A stretch of 64,000 bases of DNA from Candidatus Flexifilum breve (GTDB taxonomy: Bacteria; Chloroflexota; Anaerolineae; Aggregatilineales; Phototrophicaceae). The stretch lies in the NCBI GenBank assembly GCA_016717205.1, contig JADKGC010000004.1:124001-188000 (forward strand), in the 5' to 3' direction. Both the position numbers and the translations under genes were made by a program. Shown piece by piece: positions 10,233 through 19,389 of the stretch (within the stretch, counting starts at the first letter, position 1; each line of letters begins with the position of its first letter). The notes below the pieces were generated by a model. It was not told the DNA's origin. It did not search any database and worked only from the letters and a program-made list of their open reading frames with translations.

Positions 10233-12076
10233 GGCTGCGGATCCTCTTGTGTGGGAGTTTGCAAGCGTACGAGCTGCTCCAACTGCTTGCGAATGGTCTC
10301 GGGATCGGGCGTATCGATTAGGCAGTTCACCTGTGTCCAGAATTCGTCGGAAAACTCGCTTTTCCAGTGCTTCACATGCAGGATTTGCGGGTGAATGGTA
10401 GGTTCGGCTTCTTCGTGTTCCATATACAGAGCTTCATGCAGCTTTTCGCCGGGACGAATGCCGATGAACTCAATCGGGATGTCGGTATATGGTCGCAGAC
10501 CACGGAGGCGGATCATACGTTCAGCCAGCTTGACGATGCGTACGCTCTCGCCCATATTAAGAACGAACAGCTCACCGCCATGCGTCAGACACGCCGCATG
10601 CAGCACGAGGTTGACGGCTTCGGGGATGGTCATGAAGAAGCGCGTCATGTTGGGATCGGTGATCGTCACCGGGCCGCCCGCATCGATTTGCCGCGTAAAC
10701 ATGGGGACGACACTGCCGCGGCTGCCGAGCACATTGCCGAAGCGGACCGCGCCGAAGCGCGTCTGCGATTCACTTTGCAGGTGATAGACGATGAGCTCGC
10801 ACAGCCGTTTGCTTGCCCCCATCACGCTGGATGGATCAATCGCTTTGTCGGTGGAGATCAGCACGAAGCGTTCCGCGTGATATTCGCTGGCGAGCTCGGC
10901 CACATTCTTCGTCCCCAGCACGTTCGCCTGAATCGCTTTCTGCGGATAGCGTTCGAGCATGGGCACATGTTTGTAGGCTGCGCAGTGGAAGACGATTTGC
11001 GGCTTGAACTGCTCAAACACGGCGCGCATTTCGGCATGCAGCGTGACATCGCCGAGCACGGGCGTGACAGGCAGCTCAGGGTAGCGTGAGCGCAGGTCGA
11101 TATGCATATCATGCAGATCGCTCTCGTTGCTGTCGAGCAGCACGAGGTGCGTCGGCTTGTAGGCCGCGATTTGCCGGGAGAGCTCCGAACCAATCGAACC
11201 AGCCGCCCCAGTCACCAGCACGAGCTTGCAGGTGATCGGCGTCATATCGACAATGTCGGAGCGCGTCACGATGGTGCGCCCGACGAGATCGTCAATGTTC
11301 ACATCGCGCAGACGATAGTCGGTCGCGCTCGGGTTGAGCAGTGTGTCGACATCCGGCACGACCTTCAAACGCGCCGATGTATTCTCACAGTAGGTGAGGA
11401 TATCCCGAAAATCGTCGCCCGCCGCGTTTTTCAGCGCGAGGATAATCAGGTCGATGCCGTGAGCCTGCGCGATGGTGGGAATCGCCTGGCGGTCGCCGAG
11501 CACCGGAGCACCTTCAACATACATGCCGTGCTTCGGCTGATCATCGTCGATGAAGCCGACGATCGTATAAGTTTGCAATGCGGCGGTGTGCCGCAGTTGG
11601 TAGGCCATGTTCTGCGCTAGCTTGCCCGTCCCCACAATCAGGACTTTGGTATGCGGGGGTTGAGCAGCACCGTTACTCGGGTCAGCGCGCCGAGCGCTGG
11701 GGAACATGCGCGACCGGTAGCGCAGTGCGACCAGACCGCTCAATGACAGCAGACTCCCAACGAGCACGACGCTCAACGGGATTGGGCGTGGAAATTGGAG
11801 CAAGCTGAGGACCAGCGTGATAATCGTCGCGGCGCTGACGGCCCGGACGATTGGCAGCACACCGTGTCCGCTCGTTTGATCCCACAGCCGTTTATAAACT
11901 CCAAAAATCCAGAGATTTGCAACGAGGATGAGCGCCGCGAGCAAGATGAATGTGATGTGGAATTCGGAGGAGGGCAGACCAATCAAGCGGATTGAAAACG
12001 TCAGTAGATAAGCACCAGACGCCACCGCAAAGTCTAACGGCGCATTGATCAGGAAGGAACGCGTCCTGTAATTCAA
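10229..12076 (-). CDS. UDP-sugar 4,6-dehydratase, membrane-anchored PglF/CapD-type
   Basis: 615 residues: four N-terminal transmembrane helices (about residues 10-125), a first nucleotide-binding domain (VLIVGTGKLAQNMAYQL), and a second extended-SDR domain starting VLVTGAAGSIGSELSRQI. The catalytic region reads ISTDKAIDPSSVMGASKRL, where the usual Tyr of YxxxK is replaced by Met as in PglF and FlaA1-type C6 dehydratases, followed by RFGNVLGSRGSVVP and the C-terminal GIRPGEKLHE. The enzyme would convert UDP-GlcNAc to the 4-keto-6-deoxy sugar. The start is TTG 12076, supported by GAGGAG seven bases upstream. First gene of the glycan operon; a possible extended -10 promoter lies about 65 bp upstream. 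Confidence 0.88.
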   Translation of the reverse strand: MNYRTRSFLINAPLDFAVASGAYLLTFSIRLIGLPSSEFHITFILLAALILVANLWIFGVYKRLWDQTSGHGVLPIVRAVSAATIITLVLSLLQFPRPIPLSVVLVGSLLSLSGLVALRYRSRMFPSARRADPSNGAAQPPHTKVLIVGTGKLAQNMAYQLRHTAALQTYTIVGFIDDDQPKHGMYVEGAPVLGDRQAIPTIAQAHGIDLIILALKNAAGDDFRDILTYCENTSARLKVVPDVDTLLNPSATDYRLRDVNIDDLVGRTIVTRSDIVDMTPITCKLVLVTGAAGSIGSELSRQIAAYKPTHLVLLDSNESDLHDMHIDLRSRYPELPVTPVLGDVTLHAEMRAVFEQFKPQIVFHCAAYKHVPMLERYPQKAIQANVLGTKNVAELASEYHAERFVLISTDKAIDPSSVMGASKRLCELIVYHLQSESQTRFGAVRFGNVLGSRGSVVPMFTRQIDAGGPVTITDPNMTRFFMTIPEAVNLVLHAACLTHGGELFVLNMGESVRIVKLAERMIRLRGLRPYTDIPIEFIGIRPGEKLHEALYMEHEEAEPTIHPQILHVKHWKSEFSDEFWTQVNCLIDTPDPETIRKQLEQLVRLQTPTQEDPQP

Positions 12077-12141
12077 TTATCTACTCCTCATAGATTGCTC
12101 AATTTCTCTTGTGGCAGCGTTGCCGAGCACATTAATTGTGC

Positions 12142-12150
12142 AGTATATCA
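12142..12150 (-). promoter_or_regulatory. Possible extended -10 promoter for the glycan operon
   Basis: On the minus strand the sequence TGATATACT forms an extended -10 element (TGn then TATACT) about 65 bp upstream of the TTG start of the dehydratase gene. There is no good -35 hexamer at 17 bp, which is normal for extended -10 promoters. It is the best candidate in the 195-bp gap between the operon and the glucanase gene. Confidence 0.35.
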
Positions 12151-12270
12151 CAGCAGCAACGGGTAACGGAATGGCCGCCTAATACTGTTTTTTCTATGTT
12201 GGTTGTAACCATATAGAGTGCGTCAGGCGGCATGGCTGAGACTTGGAGCTGCGCCGTTACTACCTGACGC

Positions 12271-13134
12271 TCACTGTCCGTCGGCCACCTGATACACGCG
12301 CACGTAGTCGATCCACATGCGCTGCGGGAATTCGGTGGTTGCATCGGGATAACCCGGCCAGTTGCCCCCGACCGCCAAGTTCAGAATCAGATAGAACGCA
12401 TGGTTGAACGGCGCGGGATACTCCCCAATTGGCGTCGACCACTCGGTGAGTTCCTGATACAGCACGCCGTCGACGTACCAACGCAGGCGCTCCGCTTCCC
12501 AGATCAGCGTGAAGGTGTGGAAATCATCGGCGAAAGTGCCCTCGGTCAGTGTAAAATGCGTGCCGGACTGCTGATGACCGGACTCCCCGGCATAGTGAAT
12601 CGTCCCGTAGACCGTTTCCGGTTCGTGCCCGAGCTGCTCCATGATGTCGATTTCGCCGCTGTTCGGCCAACTGCCATACGTGCCTTGCGCGGGCAGCATC
12701 CAGAAGGCGGGCCAGATGCCCTGACCATAGGGCAGGCGCGCGCGGATATCGATGCGCCCGTACAGCCAATCCGCCAGCACGAGCGTTTGCAGCTTGGCGG
12801 AGGTGTAATCGTTGCCCCGATAGCGTTCTGCCCGGGCTTCGATGACGAGGCTGCCGTCTTCGATATAGGCGTTTTCCGGGCGGTCGGTGTAATGCTGGCG
12901 TTCGTTATTGCCAAAGCCATTCCCCCCCGTCGCGAAACCCCAGTGGCGGCGGTTGATCGCCGGATCGGTGAACTCGTCGTTCCACACGAGCGTCCAACCC
13001 TCGGGGACATCGTCGACATCGGCAGGCATGACAATATCGGTGGCGGGAGTGGCGGTTGCTTCTGGTTCATCCTGCGCCACCACGACTGAGGCGAGCAGCA
13101 GCAGCCCCAGCCCGATCAATAAAATCCGCTTCAT
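12271..13134 (-). CDS. Secreted GH16 beta-glucanase (laminarinase-like)
   Basis: 287 residues from ATG 13134, chosen because GGGAGAA precedes it and because the protein then opens with a clean Sec signal peptide (MKRILLIGLGLLLLASVVVA, then QDE). A short Thr/Pro linker leads to a GH16 jelly-roll: WTLVWNDEFTD, YTSAKLQT, GRIDIRARLPYGQGIWPAFW, and the catalytic motif GEIDIMEQLG, where the two Glu flanking the Asp are nucleophile and acid/base. HTFTLIWEAERLRWYVDG and the C-terminal MWIDYVRVYQ complete the fold. Such enzymes cut beta-1,3- or mixed-linkage glucans such as laminarin outside the cell. It is a single-gene unit on the minus strand, downstream of tex and its terminator. Confidence 0.93.
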   Translation of the reverse strand: MKRILLIGLGLLLLASVVVAQDEPEATATPATDIVMPADVDDVPEGWTLVWNDEFTDPAINRRHWGFATGGNGFGNNERQHYTDRPENAYIEDGSLVIEARAERYRGNDYTSAKLQTLVLADWLYGRIDIRARLPYGQGIWPAFWMLPAQGTYGSWPNSGEIDIMEQLGHEPETVYGTIHYAGESGHQQSGTHFTLTEGTFADDFHTFTLIWEAERLRWYVDGVLYQELTEWSTPIGEYPAPFNHAFYLILNLAVGGNWPGYPDATTEFPQRMWIDYVRVYQVADGQ

Positions 13135-13223
13135 TTTGATGGTTCTCCCAAAATCGCGCCCACTGCGGACGCTTGTCCGCTGCGCACCTGTGTAACTGCG
13201 GCGATCATACCCGCATCGCTGGA

Positions 13224-13265
13224 AAACAAAAACGCCCGCCACGGTGACGTGCGTCACGCGGGCGC
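13224..13265 (-). terminator. Rho-independent terminator of tex
   Basis: On the minus strand an inverted repeat CGCCCGC...GCGGGCG with an inner GTGAC/GTCAC stem lies directly after the tex stop codon and is followed by TTTTTGTTTT. This is a good intrinsic terminator and separates tex from the glucanase gene. Confidence 0.8.
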
Positions 13266-13271
13266 GCTGAC

Positions 13272-15395
13272 TTACTTCACCCAACCCAAACTGATGCGCC
13301 CGCGTTCCCGTTCGACGTTGAGAATTTCCACTTCGAGCACGTCCCCGACACTCAAGGAGTGGCCGCGCGGAATTTGGCTGCGATGCAGCAGCCCGTCCTG
13401 CTTCACGCCGATGTCGATGAACACGCCAAAATCGACCACATTGCGCACCGTGCCGTTAAGCCGCATGCCAGTTTGCAGCGCCTCTACCGAGAGCACGTCA
13501 CTGCGCAGGATCGGCGCGGGCAAGTCTTCGCGCGGATCGCGACCGGGGCGGACGAGCTGTTCGAGGATGTCGGTGAGCGTCGGCATACCCGTGCCCAACT
13601 CGGCGGCTAACTGCGCGACAGTGTAGCGCTGAAGCAGGGCGTTGAGCGGTTCGGCGCGCTCGGCGGGCGGCGTCTTGAGGTCGAGTCCCGCGCGTTCGAG
13701 GACGGCGGTCGCAATCGCGTAGCTTTCTGGGTGAATGGCGCTGGCATCCAGCGGATTTTTGCCCGCCCGCACGCGCAGAAAGCCCGCCGCCTGCTCAAAG
13801 GCTTTCGGCCCCAACCCGGCGATCTGCTTCAACTCGACGCGGCTGTTAAAGACGCCTTCGCGGTCACGGTACTCGATGATGCGTTCGGCCAGTTTCGGAC
13901 CGATGCCAGCGACGTGCGTGAGCAGCGCGACCGAGGCGGTATTCACATCGACGCCGACCCGGTTGACGGTCGCTTCGACGACGGCGTCGAGCTTATCGGC
14001 CAACTGCTTCTGGTTGACATCATGTTGATACAGTCCAACGCCGATGGCTTTCGGCTCGATTTTGACCAGTTCCGCCAATGGATCGAGCGCCCGCCGCGCA
14101 ATCGAGACCGCGCCGCGCAGTGTGACATCGAGATCGGGGAGTTCGGCACGGGCCAGCGGGCTGGCGCTGTAAACGCTCGCGCCCGCTTCATTGACCATCA
14201 GGTAGTGGCGGTCGGCGTCGGTGAGTTCGGCGGCTAACTGCTCGGTTTCGCGCGAGGCCGTGCCGTTGCCAATCGCGATCAGCGTGACGTGGTGCGTGCT
14301 GATCAGCCGCTGTAAACTCTGCTTGGCTTCCCCCCAGCGGCGCTGCGGTTCATGCGGGTAGACCGTGTCGGTGGCGAGGACTTTGCCCGTGGCGTCGATC
14401 ACGGCGACTTTGCAGCCGGTGCGGTAGGCCGGGTCGAGGCCCATGACGACGTGTCCCGTCAGCGGCGGTTGGTTGAGCAGGCCGCGCAGATTGAGCGCAA
14501 ATACCTGAATCGCGTGCGTCTCCGCCTGTTCGGTGAGGGTGGCGCGCACATCGCGTTCGATGGCCGGGAGCAGCAGGCGTTTCGCCGCATCGGTGATCGC
14601 CAATTCGAGCTGTCCCGCCAGCGGTGAACGCGAATCTGGACGGTAGACGGCGTGAATGGGCATGAGCCAATCGCGCTCGGCAACTTCGACTTTCACGCGC
14701 AGGATTTTTTCGCTTTCGCCGCGATTGATCGCCAGCACTTGGTAGGGCTGCACCCGATCAATGCGCGCCTCATAGGTGTAGTAGGTCGCGTACACGTTCT
14801 TTTCGTCCGCAGCCTCGGCGATCTTTTCGCTGCGCAGCAAGCCCCACTTCAGGGCTTTTTCGCGCACACCGCCGCGAATGCGCGCATGGTCGCTGATCGC
14901 TTCCGCGACAATATCGCGCGCTCCGGCGAACGCCGCGTCGACGGTCGGCACGTCGGCGGTGATGTACGGCGCGGCGATCTGCGTTTCTGTCTGGCGCAGG
15001 CGCGCCTGCTGGAGGATCAGATCGGCGAGACCCGCCAGTCCTTTTTCGCGGGCGATCTCCGCGCGGGTGCGCCGCTTGGGGCGGTAGGGCAAATACAAAT
15101 CTTCGAGTTCGTTCAGCGACTGCGCGGCGGTCAACTGCGCGCTGAGTTCCGGCGTGAGTTTCCCTTGCTCCTCAATCGACGCGAGAATCGTTTGCCGCCG
15201 ATCATCGAGCGCGCGCAGATGCGCCAACTGTTCTTGCAGGCGGCGAATTTGATCTTCGTCGAGGCCGCCCGTCATCTCTTTGCGATAACGCGCAATGAAC
15301 GGGAGCGTATTGCCTGCGTCTAACAGTTCAATCGTGGTTTTCACCTGGGCGGCGCTGACATTGAGCGTTTGGGCAATAATCGTGGTGTGGCTCAT
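13272..15395 (-). CDS. tex: Tex family RNA-binding transcription accessory protein
   Basis: 707 residues, a little shorter than E. coli YhgF but normal for Tex. The N-terminal helical domain (VKTTIELLDAGNTLPFIARY, RKEMTGGLDEDQIRRL) is the Tex hallmark. Then come a YqgF/RNase H-like domain (VVMGLDPAYRTGCKVAVID), a pair of helix-hairpin-helix motifs (LLTHVAGIGPKLAERIIEY and LKQIAGLGPKAFEQAAGFL) and a C-terminal S1 RNA-binding domain (NGTVRNVVDFGVFIDIGVKQ to ISLGWVK). Tex associates with the transcription machinery and binds nucleic acid in the cytoplasm. It begins at ATG 15395, stands alone, and ends in an intrinsic terminator. Confidence 0.95.
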   Translation of the reverse strand: MSHTTIIAQTLNVSAAQVKTTIELLDAGNTLPFIARYRKEMTGGLDEDQIRRLQEQLAHLRALDDRRQTILASIEEQGKLTPELSAQLTAAQSLNELEDLYLPYRPKRRTRAEIAREKGLAGLADLILQQARLRQTETQIAAPYITADVPTVDAAFAGARDIVAEAISDHARIRGGVREKALKWGLLRSEKIAEAADEKNVYATYYTYEARIDRVQPYQVLAINRGESEKILRVKVEVAERDWLMPIHAVYRPDSRSPLAGQLELAITDAAKRLLLPAIERDVRATLTEQAETHAIQVFALNLRGLLNQPPLTGHVVMGLDPAYRTGCKVAVIDATGKVLATDTVYPHEPQRRWGEAKQSLQRLISTHHVTLIAIGNGTASRETEQLAAELTDADRHYLMVNEAGASVYSASPLARAELPDLDVTLRGAVSIARRALDPLAELVKIEPKAIGVGLYQHDVNQKQLADKLDAVVEATVNRVGVDVNTASVALLTHVAGIGPKLAERIIEYRDREGVFNSRVELKQIAGLGPKAFEQAAGFLRVRAGKNPLDASAIHPESYAIATAVLERAGLDLKTPPAERAEPLNALLQRYTVAQLAAELGTGMPTLTDILEQLVRPGRDPREDLPAPILRSDVLSVEALQTGMRLNGTVRNVVDFGVFIDIGVKQDGLLHRSQIPRGHSLSVGDVLEVEILNVERERGRISLGWVK

Positions 15396-15521
15396 GGGGT
15401 TTCAGTTCCTGAAGTTTTGCGGTAGTGTCGCTAACCCGTCGCCAAAACGCAAGCTGACAACATGAGGGCATATATCCCCAGCTTTCAGTGACTAGTCCAA
15501 CGCGCGGCGACAATCAGTTCA

Positions 15522-16295
15522 CTAGCGCAGCTTAACATCTGCCAAAAGTTCGGAAAGTTTCACCAGCGAACCGGGTGCACCATAGTTAAACTCTGACTTC
15601 CCCCAAGTATCAAGTTTGATAACTTGCCGAGGGGTCAAAAGTCCGAATATCTCTTTCCAATAAGCAATCTGCGCAAAAAATGTTCCAAGATTGATAATCC
15701 ACGTACCAATACCATAGAGAAGAACAAACTGCGTCCATTGATCGAGCAACGTGGTTGATCTCGCTTGTCTTTCTAAGTCATGGATCTGGTCACTTGATCT
15801 ATAATATTCGAGCCAACGGCGGAGGATGATGAGCTGAAGTTGACCTCGTACCGCTTGCGCTAGTGGCGGTTGAGACTTGACTAGTTTTGATCCCTTGGCC
15901 CAGTCGAGTAACAAACCATCCCATCCTGAGACTCTGACAAACGGTTCAAGACGTTTATAAAGATCATCATAGTACTGATACCAATCGAGAATGGTTGCGC
16001 TCTGCCCAAGTACTTCAAGCTGCGTAAAAGTGGTTCGCCATAACCGGCGCAGCTTCTCCTTTGTGTTCACTTCCGCCGCAATCTCAAGCTCGGGAACTGG
16101 TTCGGGGACTGAATATCCGAGGAGCGCAGAGGCAGGCAAAGCAAAGTGTTTCGCGACGCTTCGTAACTCGGGAGTGCTTTCAAGATTCAAGCCCCAGCGC
16201 CAGGAAAAGCGTTCATATTCGTCAATACTCAGCGCCTTAAAGAAGGGAAACCAGAAAGCGATTATCTCGTCGTCTGACCCTATTGACTCGCCCAT
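15522..16295 (-). CDS. Hypothetical protein, 257 residues
   Basis: I do not recognise this protein. ATG 16295 is preferred over the TTG six codons earlier because GAGG sits seven bases upstream of it. It has no signal peptide and no obvious enzymatic motif. It is rich in Trp and Tyr (for example FSWRWGLNLES, ILDWYQYYDDLYK) and has one hydrophobic stretch (FVLLYGIGTWIINLGTFFAQ) which may be a buried helix or a membrane segment. Base composition looks more A+T-rich than the flanking tex gene, as does the next gene downstream of it in the window, so both may be recently acquired. It is likely a single-gene unit. Confidence 0.6.
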   Translation of the reverse strand: MGESIGSDDEIIAFWFPFFKALSIDEYERFSWRWGLNLESTPELRSVAKHFALPASALLGYSVPEPVPELEIAAEVNTKEKLRRLWRTTFTQLEVLGQSATILDWYQYYDDLYKRLEPFVRVSGWDGLLLDWAKGSKLVKSQPPLAQAVRGQLQLIILRRWLEYYRSSDQIHDLERQARSTTLLDQWTQFVLLYGIGTWIINLGTFFAQIAYWKEIFGLLTPRQVIKLDTWGKSEFNYGAPGSLVKLSELLADVKLR

Positions 16296-16498
16296 TGGAC
16301 TACCTCGCAACACTCAAGACTCATCATTCAGTTAGTCATAATTATAGGGCTGTTAACCAGACAAAAAACGCCAGTCGCAGTAACCAGCGGTTGATTTAGG
16401 GCGTGAGCTACCACAAGTCTGAGACGCTGATCAGTAACGAAGATGTATCAATGGTCATCATAGGTTCAAATTCAGTTCAGCCGATATAGTCTTCTCCT

Positions 16499-16933
16499 TC
16501 ATCGTGAAAATTTCTCTACAAGGTTGTATATAAACGTCCCGGTGCGACGATGGATTGACGTTGTAACCCATGTAGATGGATATACCAGCTTTATAGGGAG
16601 GTTTCTATCGAAATCCGCAATACCGGGTATACCAAAATAGGCATTTTCTTCATTCTCTAGATCGATTACCCACTGGCCTCCCAGATGTTTTCGAAAAACC
16701 TCCCCTACATAAGTTCCGATAGTATCAATGGCGGCTAACTCATTACCGGATAGATCCGCCTGCACCTCTGGGTACTTCTGAAGTAACCATGTTTCTAGAT
16801 GCTTCAACGAGTCAAGAGAAAAGTCTAAGTAGATGAGAAGTTCTGGTGGTATCGAGGCAAAAAAGCGCATTAGCCTTAAATCTTCATCATTTAGCCATTC
16901 ATCGAATTGCTTCTGCGTTTCGAGTCGAAACAT
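16499..16933 (-). CDS. Hypothetical protein, 144 residues
   Basis: A small, soluble, acidic protein that I cannot name. ATG 16933 is preceded by GAGG at eight bases, so the start is well supported. The N-terminus is helical (ETQKQFDEWLNDEDLRLMRF); the C-terminal half has a beta-rich pattern GGQWVIDLE, AYFGIPGI and STWVTTSIHRRTGTFIY reminiscent of small immunity-like proteins, but that is only an impression. It is A+T-rich relative to surrounding genes and lies between another orphan gene and the histidine kinase. No partner toxin is visible nearby. Confidence 0.55.
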   Translation of the reverse strand: MFRLETQKQFDEWLNDEDLRLMRFFASIPPELLIYLDFSLDSLKHLETWLLQKYPEVQADLSGNELAAIDTIGTYVGEVFRKHLGGQWVIDLENEENAYFGIPGIADFDRNLPIKLVYPSTWVTTSIHRRTGTFIYNLVEKFSR

Positions 16934-17203
16934 CAGTTAATCCTCATTTGCGGCCTATTGATTAAATCTGTCACTCAACAATGAGTTTATATTCTCAAGT
17001 CACGAGGTACACAAGTTTGGTCAAAAGAGGCTCCACTGTCGCCCGGGAATCACCTTACACGGTATTTTCTACCCGTCATACAGAGACGCAATGCCACTAT
17101 AATGTGCATAATCGTGAGTCAAGCTTCACTTTTTGGTAAATTCTCGCTGAGATTCACGTTCAAGCCGTCTGTTAGGTAGCATTTGGGAACCCGGAATATC
17201 ACT

Positions 17204-19150
17204 ATGCCCTTCGTTGCTGACCCTCTCCGCCCGATGAATTTACCTGAGCCAGCGCTCTATCAACTGGTGGTGCAGAGCCTACCCGATCTCGCCATCCTCG
17301 TATTTGACCATGACTTGCGCTATCTGCTCGCCGAAGGTGACTTCCTCAAAACCGCCGGACTCATTCCCCAAGAGCTGATCGGACGAACACTGTGGGAGGT
17401 GTTTCCGCCGGACGCGCAGGCACAGCTCGTGCCCTACTACCAAGCCGCGCTTGAAGGACGAACTACCGAGTTCGAAGGTCGCCAAAACCAATTCATCTAC
17501 CAAGCTCAAGCGCGCCCGCTCCGCGATCATCAAGGTCAGATTGTGGCGGGGATGATGGTGGTACGAACCATGACGGCGGCCAAACAGCAGGAGGCCGCTC
17601 GGCAGGAAAGTGAAGAGCAGACGCTGGTTCGGGACAGCACCGAACGCCAGCAGATGGTCGAAGAACTGGCCCAAGAGCGCGCCCTCCTGCGCACCTTGAT
17701 CGACCATTTACCTGATTTGGTCTACATCAAAGACCAAGACAGCCGGTTCGTGATGATCAACCGCATCCCCCACGATCAGATGACGTTTACGCGTGAACAG
17801 ATCATCGGCCATACCGACTTTGACCTGTTTCCGGAGGAGATGGCGGCCAATTTCTTCGCTGATGAGCAAGCCATCATGCGCACCGGGCAAGTGATTATGA
17901 ACCAGGAAGAGTCGGTCATTGCGCCTACCGGCGACACTTTGTGGGTGTCCACCACCAAAGTCCCGCTGCGCAACAGCGAGGGGACTGTTATCGGAGTCGT
18001 CGGTATCACCCGCGATATCACTAAGCAGCGTCAGGTGGCGAAAGCGCTCGAAGCCAGTGAAGCGCGCTTGCGTCTGATCATGGAGAACAGCCACGATGGG
18101 ATCATGTTGGCGAATGCCCAGGGACAGATCTTGCTGGTCAACCCGGCAGCGTGTCGCATTTTTGGCCGCGCCGAAGCGGAACTGCTCGCCAGCCAAAGCT
18201 CAGACCTCATCGACGAAACTGATCCCCGTTTTCGCCACTTCTCAGATACGGTCAGGCAAACTGGACACGCTCAATGTAAGTTAACCGGCTTTCGTCCCGA
18301 TCGCACAACTTTTCCGCTTGAACTGGCAGGCAGCGTATTTGCTAGCCAGAATGGCCGGGAACAACTGGTCAGCCTGTCGATTCGGGATCTATCGGAACAC
18401 CAGCGCTATCAGCAGGCGCTGATTGAACAAGAGCGGTTGCAGACGGCGCTGGCCAAGGAAGCCGAACTAAGCCTGCTCAAGAGTCGAATGATGGAGCACA
18501 TTGCCCATGAGTTTCGCACCCCACTCACTATCATTCAGACCAGTGCCGAGTCGTTGGAAACCTATTTCGAGCGCTACACGGCGGAACAACGCGCGAGTAA
18601 ATTCAAGAATATCTATCTGCAGGTTCGGCATCTGACCGGGATTATGGAACAAATTGGTCTGGTCATGACTGGGGACCTCATACCGGAGAGCATGCATTTT
18701 AATCCGGTTGATCTCAGTAGCCTGTGTTGTCAGACTGCCCAAGAACTGGAAAAGCAGTTTGGTCAGCCCGGTAAGTACCGCCTTGATTTAACTGAGCCGG
18801 TCACGCTGGGTGGCGATGCCGCCCTCTTGAAGCAGGCGGTGTTCCATGTGCTGCAGAACGCGGCGCAATTCTCGGCACCGGCTCATCCGGTGGAGGTCAG
18901 TCTAGCGGTGCATAACCAAGGCATTGATTTACGGGTACAAGACACGGGCATCGGTATTGTGCCCGACGAACGGGGACGTATTTTTGAGGCGTTTTTCCGG
19001 GGCAGCAATATCGGCGTAGTGAGTGGGCTGGGGTTGGGTCTGACGATTGCTAAAGCCGGCATCGAGCTGCATCAGGGAACGATCACGGTCGAGAGTCGTT
19101 TGGGGCACGGCACCACCGTCCACATCTGGCTACCACTCAGACCAGCGTAG
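17204..19150 (+). CDS. Soluble sensor histidine kinase with three PAS domains
   Basis: About 648 residues from ATG 17204 (a TTG seven codons earlier is possible). Three PAS domains follow one another: SLPDLAILVFDHDLRYLL, HLPDLVYIKDQDSRFVMIN and NSHDGIMLANAQGQILLVN mark their starts. A short coiled linker leads to the dimerisation domain with the H-box MEHIAHEFRTPLTII, whose histidine is phosphorylated, and to the ATPase domain with N-box HVLQNAAQFS, G1 DTGIGI, F-box FEAFFRG and G2 GLGLGLTIA. There are no transmembrane segments, so it senses an intracellular signal (ligand unknown). No response regulator lies next to it; the two receiver proteins at 38.8-41.5 kb are far away. An intrinsic terminator follows the stop. 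Confidence 0.92.
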   Translation: MPFVADPLRPMNLPEPALYQLVVQSLPDLAILVFDHDLRYLLAEGDFLKTAGLIPQELIGRTLWEVFPPDAQAQLVPYYQAALEGRTTEFEGRQNQFIYQAQARPLRDHQGQIVAGMMVVRTMTAAKQQEAARQESEEQTLVRDSTERQQMVEELAQERALLRTLIDHLPDLVYIKDQDSRFVMINRIPHDQMTFTREQIIGHTDFDLFPEEMAANFFADEQAIMRTGQVIMNQEESVIAPTGDTLWVSTTKVPLRNSEGTVIGVVGITRDITKQRQVAKALEASEARLRLIMENSHDGIMLANAQGQILLVNPAACRIFGRAEAELLASQSSDLIDETDPRFRHFSDTVRQTGHAQCKLTGFRPDRTTFPLELAGSVFASQNGREQLVSLSIRDLSEHQRYQQALIEQERLQTALAKEAELSLLKSRMMEHIAHEFRTPLTIIQTSAESLETYFERYTAEQRASKFKNIYLQVRHLTGIMEQIGLVMTGDLIPESMHFNPVDLSSLCCQTAQELEKQFGQPGKYRLDLTEPVTLGGDAALLKQAVFHVLQNAAQFSAPAHPVEVSLAVHNQGIDLRVQDTGIGIVPDERGRIFEAFFRGSNIGVVSGLGLGLTIAKAGIELHQGTITVESRLGHGTTVHIWLPLRPA

Positions 19151-19181
19151 ACGGAATTCGAACCTGTTCAAGTTAGAAAAC

Positions 19182-19211
19182 AAAAAGCGACTTACGATTA
19201 AGTCGCTTTTT
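19182..19211 (+). terminator. Bidirectional intrinsic terminator
   Basis: A perfect 13-bp inverted repeat AAAAAGCGACTTA / TAAGTCGCTTTTT with a four-base loop gives a T tract on either strand, so it can end both the histidine kinase transcript and the oppositely oriented tRNA transcript. Confidence 0.85.
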
Positions 19212-19219
19212 CTTGGGTG

Positions 19220-19292
<73 letters not shown>

Positions 19293-19314
19293 GTGAGTTG
19301 CACGAACGAGAGGA

Positions 19315-19343
19315 ATTGTAATGGCGGCGGGCATGGGTGTCAA
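19315..19343 (-). promoter_or_regulatory. Sigma-70-type promoter of tRNA-Ala
   Basis: On the minus strand TTGACA (19338-19343) and TACAAT (19315-19320) are separated by exactly 17 bp. The -35 is a perfect match and the -10 differs at one position. The -10 lies 22 bp before the 5' end of the tRNA. Confidence 0.85.
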
Positions 19344-19389
19344 GGCGGAGTCTCACGCTAATGCGGAAAATTCGCTACAATGACGCCCT

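Noticed and set aside
16499..16933. Immunity protein of a polymorphic toxin system
   Set aside because: Only an impression from its size and composition. No toxin or secretion gene is near, so I left the protein unnamed.
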